Below are positions 60,801 to 62,369 of a DNA stretch of 62,369 nucleotides, in pieces. The position numbers were made by a program, and so were the translations under genes. The notes beneath the pieces were generated by a model that saw nothing but the letters and a program-made list of their open reading frames with translations, did not search any database and was not told the origin of the DNA. Location of the stretch: contig NZ_JH636441.1 of the NCBI RefSeq assembly GCF_000255705.1, forward strand, positions 496,069 to 558,437, read 5' to 3'. Source of the DNA: Zavarzinella formosa DSM 19928 (lineage in GTDB: Bacteria > Planctomycetota > Planctomycetia > Gemmatales > Gemmataceae). Position 1 is the stretch's first letter, and each line of letters starts with the position of its first letter.

Positions 60801-62297
60801 CTGGCGCTGGCCGACACCGCCAAATTGCGGTTCGTGCCCAATGCCAACTTCTTCGGGATGTCGGCCGTCAACATGCCGACCATCAGCTTCAAAGCATGGG
60901 ACGGCACGACCGGCGCATCCGGGGATCTCCTCGATTCGACGGTGACGGCGACACATTCCTTTGGCCTGGCCATCGGCACGGGAACCCTGAACGTCACATC
61001 GGTGAACGATTCGCCGGTGTTGGACAACACCGGGGTGAAATTCCTCCCGGCCATCGGCATGGGGCAAACGTCGCTTCCGATCCCTGTGTTGGCGCTGACG
61101 GTCGGCGCGGTGTCCGATGTGGAAACTCTTGCCGTTAACATTGGCATCTCCGTCTCGGCGGCGACCGGTCCGGGCAAGTGGTATGTCAGCCTGGATGGCA
61201 ATCCGCTGAATTTCGCGCCTCTGACGAAGTTCCCGGCATTGCTGTCGCCGTTGGCGACCCTGAAGTTCATTGGCGATGCCAACAAGAGCGGTCTGGCCTC
61301 GCTGACCTATCAGGCGTGGGACATGTCCAGCGGTTCGGCGACCGTGAAGGCGAAGATCGACGCCCTCAGTGTGGCGAAAGAGACGCTGACCATCGAAGTG
61401 GGCAACACCGCTCCGACGCTCACGGTGGCGGGACCGTTGACCAACTTGCTGGAAGACCCGGCTTTCAACACCGGCGACACCGTGCTCAAAGTTCTTGGGA
61501 AGAACTTCGGCGACACCGTGGGCAGCAAGAAGGGCATCGCCATCACCGCGACGACGGCCCCGACGGTTGGCGAATGGCAATACAGTCTCGATGTCGGCAA
61601 AACATGGGTGGCCATCACCGGCGTGAGCAACACGACGGCCCTGCTGCTGCCCGACACGGCCAAAATCCGGTTCGTGCCCGCGAAAGACAAGTTCAGCGGC
61701 CCCGACTTCACAACGCTGACCGGCAATGAGCCGACGATCAGCTACAAGGCTTGGGATCAAACCGCGGGATCGGCCGGCGAGAAGACGGACACGCTGAACC
61801 CCTTCCTGAATGCTTTCAGCGCCAATGCCGTGACCTCGAAGATCATCATCAAGAGTGTGTTCGACGCCCCGACGCTGGACACGACTCCGCTTCAAACAGT
61901 GGGCGCCGGTGTGAGCGAAGCGGTGATTGGTTTGCTGACCGGAGCGGCCAGCAGCCCCGAAACCGAGACGCTCGGCATCGCCGTGACGGGGCTGACCGGC
62001 ACGGGAACTTGGGAATACAGCCTCAACAACTTCGCAGGCGGGCTGGGCACGGCCATCACCGGCGTCTCCCTGACGTCGGCTTTGCTGCTGCCGGCGACGG
62101 CCTCCCTCCGGTTCATCCCGGCCGTGGGCTTCGCAGGCACCGCCGCTCTGAGCTACAAGGCTTGGGACTCGTTCAACGGGGCCCTGACCGGCAAGGTCAG
62201 CACCACCTCGGCCGCCAACGCGAAGTTCTTCAGCACGGCTGTGGAAACCCTCAACGTGAACGTTGGCGACCAAACCCCGACGTTGAACACGCTGTGA
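54801..62297 (+). CDS. Giant repetitive adhesin-like surface protein
   Basis: 2498 residues from ATG 54801. The N-terminus VKLTQLQVSQLEAREVPATL carries the LExREVPA export-type motif of planctomycetes. Residues about 38-1200: two TWSG...NW openers (near 38 and 500) and at least six autotransporter-associated beta-strand repeats (pattern LTKTGGGTLxLSG...YTGATTVNxGxL at about 153, 310, 618, 780, 1028). About 1205-1395: two Ig-like domains (SGTVTFFDGMTPLGS, PSGSVMFFDNGMPIG). About 1400-1485: an MBG/YDG-type domain (LTVTADNQIRAYGSPNPTLT). About 1490-2498: seven copies of a 140-residue unit with GIAVTG...GxWQYS...W, ALLL..xxxRFVP, LxYxAWD. It ends directly after the last unit, without anchor or sorting signal. 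Adhesion or cell-envelope structure is likely. Confidence 0.85.
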   Translation: MNWFNALLRTSPKPSVSRRVKLTQLQVSQLEAREVPATLTWSGLGGDNNWTTGANWDGGTAPVPNDDLVFPAGAARLTNNNNLLPSTSFDSITVSGAGYDLNGNDIDLSNGFVVTAGNNVNMNINVNLTGTQNFDVATGGELDYYGAISGSFGLTKTGGGRLALLNNYLDNTYTGATTVNDGALLFASAHIVVPGDLVVGAGKLVQYYASNEIADTATVTLNEGATLDFNGASDQFSNLVMQGATVQTGAGGTISVLTSITVNATNNNITSTINGPGSLDLASDNVTFDIADDTDLAVDFRVNAGIVDGSVTKSGQGTAVFSGESSYAGATTINAGVLQVDGSITSAVVLAGGTLSGSGTINGEGIVSTAASTIDPGTVGQAGTGILTYANGTGLTLPSSSTFHVDLNGSTVGTGYDQLRLTNASALFNPNGATLDVSLGYIPQVNTSFQIVSQAYGSPITGRFNGISQFASFTSGPVTFSVGYFNSGIILTVTAVNIPTYTWSGADDNSRGWSDPDNWVGGVAPTPGSALDFPAGAVRNESLNDFAPGTSFYSVTIDSPGYDIYAQSLKLQNGITTTYTSGTASFGVDTTTLTANQTFDIAEGGTLDMTSSIAGAGFGVTKTGGGTLRYSGPGANTYTGLTTVNDGVLELDKPDGLNAFAGDLVIGDHSGTADSVKLLAPNQIPDSSDVTVNEGGLFDLGASNESVNSLTLQGGSVNIGTAAALTVVNSLTSNSPSNNVSSSISGGTLNLNGSANFPINVADNSLVPEDLAISSKVTNGGITKTGAGTLALSNTNDYAGTTAVNAGAILVENSGALGTTAGPTTIANGAGVYFSGLGLNVAENFTNVTGAGVGDGGGSLFQVISGDATLTGGINMTGSISIGAADASTLIINSEIDNDGDPFGIDVVNGVNGLTILGGNNLFDGNVTVHSGFLRATNAGSLGDTASSSTVTIQSGASLELTGGITIPATKSVTTSGAGAEIGSLDGDNELLGAITMQADTDVDVADESSLLLAGNISQTGSFRSLAKSGVGTLTLSGVGSYTGITSINEGTLLVNGDFTAGVGVTVNSGTVLGGTGSIAMPVVMSGGTVAPGVTTGVLSTGPFNTTGGSIVSIDINGPIAGDDYDQIQATGGVYLYDATLSINLGYSPTIGTTFTIINNITPGAVGGTFHDLPEGALFFADGQLFQISYVGGNGNDVTLKAMSPATTTTLMSSANPSFFGQSVTLTAIVSEDGVTPSGTVTFFDGMTPLGSNSLSDGAATFTISNLSPGLHNFTATYSGQEFSDSSTSTPLPQMVIPAATMINVSSETPESFYGDMVTFTASVAAVAPGGGTPSGSVMFFDNGMPIGMEFLDLTGTATLSTSQLHASATPHNITANFMPSNMNYVPTTTITPFEQTVDQATLTVTADNQIRAYGSPNPTLTASITGFKNGENMATSDVIGAPELSTEATQTSSAAGSPYPITVSAGSLSSLNYQFHFVGGTLTILENTRPVINTEPVVIVEILPAGAKVINGAPVSKLTANVIDPDLGSVKGIAITAAPSSTATGHWEFSTNSGVTWTTIADVSPTHALLLADLPQNQVRFVPQATTVTASGRSTVTIAGFNGFASLNYTAWDTTSDTGTTGITPSFGDTTATNAYSEATEIATVAVGNTVPSIDINGRPQFTSILKDNLNPAGNQASSLLGTLATDLDKKNVLGLAVTGVDNTNGKWQYQVGAKWVDIPAVSESSAMLFGSASRIRFLPNAGFAGEATLNYRAWDQTVGKVGELATVTGSAFSEAEQTAVVRVNARPTLQTTVTHSLETAASTVLVGTLLDGSVTDVLPGDVVGIAVTGTSGGTWKYTIGAGPAVTLKATLASAVLLPADATLSFVPTPGFTGVATLTYRAWNATTLPAVAGSVANASGTAFGSATETLSLYIAPVGGNTAPTLGIPSISLGSITEDPTINPGVTVKSIVTATMMNDDNPTDKKGIVLTTVDNTNGQWQYTLDGASWFGVGTVTVTSSLALADTAKLRFVPNANFFGMSAVNMPTISFKAWDGTTGASGDLLDSTVTATHSFGLAIGTGTLNVTSVNDSPVLDNTGVKFLPAIGMGQTSLPIPVLALTVGAVSDVETLAVNIGISVSAATGPGKWYVSLDGNPLNFAPLTKFPALLSPLATLKFIGDANKSGLASLTYQAWDMSSGSATVKAKIDALSVAKETLTIEVGNTAPTLTVAGPLTNLLEDPAFNTGDTVLKVLGKNFGDTVGSKKGIAITATTAPTVGEWQYSLDVGKTWVAITGVSNTTALLLPDTAKIRFVPAKDKFSGPDFTTLTGNEPTISYKAWDQTAGSAGEKTDTLNPFLNAFSANAVTSKIIIKSVFDAPTLDTTPLQTVGAGVSEAVIGLLTGAASSPETETLGIAVTGLTGTGTWEYSLNNFAGGLGTAITGVSLTSALLLPATASLRFIPAVGFAGTAALSYKAWDSFNGALTGKVSTTSAANAKFFSTAVETLNVNVGDQTPTLNTL

Positions 62298-62341
62298 TCG
62301 AATCGATTTGACGTGAGGGGAATCATCCCTTGAAACGAGGC

Positions 62342-62369
62342 GGGCCTTTCACCCCAAGGTGAAAGGCCC
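62342..62369 (+). terminator. Intrinsic terminator of the giant protein gene
   Basis: GGGCCTTTCACC (62342-62353) and GGTGAAAGGCCC (62358-62369) form a perfect 12-base stem with a CCAA loop, 45 bases after the stop codon. The window ends with the stem, so the expected T-run cannot be seen. Confidence 0.8.

Noticed and set aside
59679-62273. Long open frame on the minus strand (about 860 codons) opposite the giant adhesin repeats
   Set aside because: Antisense shadow of the repeated coding sequence; composition is Arg/Gly/His-rich and it has no recognisable domain or ribosome site.

Overview
The window is bacterial chromosome (no replicon ends seen, GC roughly 58-60%) and most likely comes from a planctomycete of the Gemmataceae type. 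The grounds are: several secreted PQQ-like beta-propeller proteins that start with the WPQWRGP-type motif; a DUF1559 protein; very long surface proteins whose N-termini carry an LExRE-type motif instead of a clear signal peptide; a member of a Gemmataceae-typical paralogous family ending in a HVRGCW motif; and tetrahydromethanopterin-linked C1 genes (fae plus a methylene-H4MPT dehydrogenase). No species is claimed.

Layout. 1-9300: the end of an IS4-type transposase, then a minus-strand block with a ferritin-like protein, three PQQ-like propellers and a phenylacetate-CoA-ligase-like enzyme. 9500-12500: DUF2760, a stand-alone SWIM zinc finger, mannose-6-phosphate isomerase and an Rpn-type nuclease-like protein. 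12470-21320: a minus-strand block tyrA-purL-(HlyD-like)-(radical SAM)-purM, mixing purine and tyrosine biosynthesis with a membrane adaptor/radical SAM pair. 21540-26170: fae and mtd, a paralogous-family protein, a dual-specificity phosphatase, a VOC (ArsI/CadI-like) protein fused to a truncated arsenite-methyltransferase-like part, and a phytanoyl-CoA dioxygenase. 26370-31450: a 1608-residue membrane-anchored coiled-coil protein, preceded by tRNA-Phe with a clear terminator. 31640-41520: BON protein, SBBP/PKD surface protein, acyltransferase, Tim44-like protein, WD40-like protein, glgC, UDP-glucuronate decarboxylase, fourth PQQ propeller. 41870-54350: dienelactone hydrolase, APC permease, phosphatidylcholine synthase, M28/glutaminyl-cyclase-like peptidase, DUF1559 protein coupled to a glycosyltransferase, M81 (MlrC) peptidase, trpS, a sugar-phosphate isomerase. 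54800-62300: a 2498-residue repetitive adhesin-like protein behind a 450-base leader that can form a branched RNA fold, ending at a perfect intrinsic terminator.

The most unusual signal is not a gene. Many intergenic gaps hold short oligomers (mostly 7 bases) in tandem, usually followed by the same oligomers in inverted orientation, so the gap can fold into a long cruciform or hairpin. Each gap uses a different unit: GTTTCTG, TTTTCAG, TTTAGGG (the plant telomere unit), ATGACCA, an 8-10-base GACAAGGTGA type, and an 11-base ACACGGATGAA type with 45-base arms. They resemble in style the short tandemly repeated repetitive sequences of cyanobacteria, but the inverted pairing and the change of unit from gap to gap stand out.

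Start codons were re-chosen where a longer frame would read into these repeats, where a Shine-Dalgarno sequence or family N-terminus decided, or where GTGA stop/start overlaps show translational coupling. All functions are from reading the protein sequence; no database search was run.
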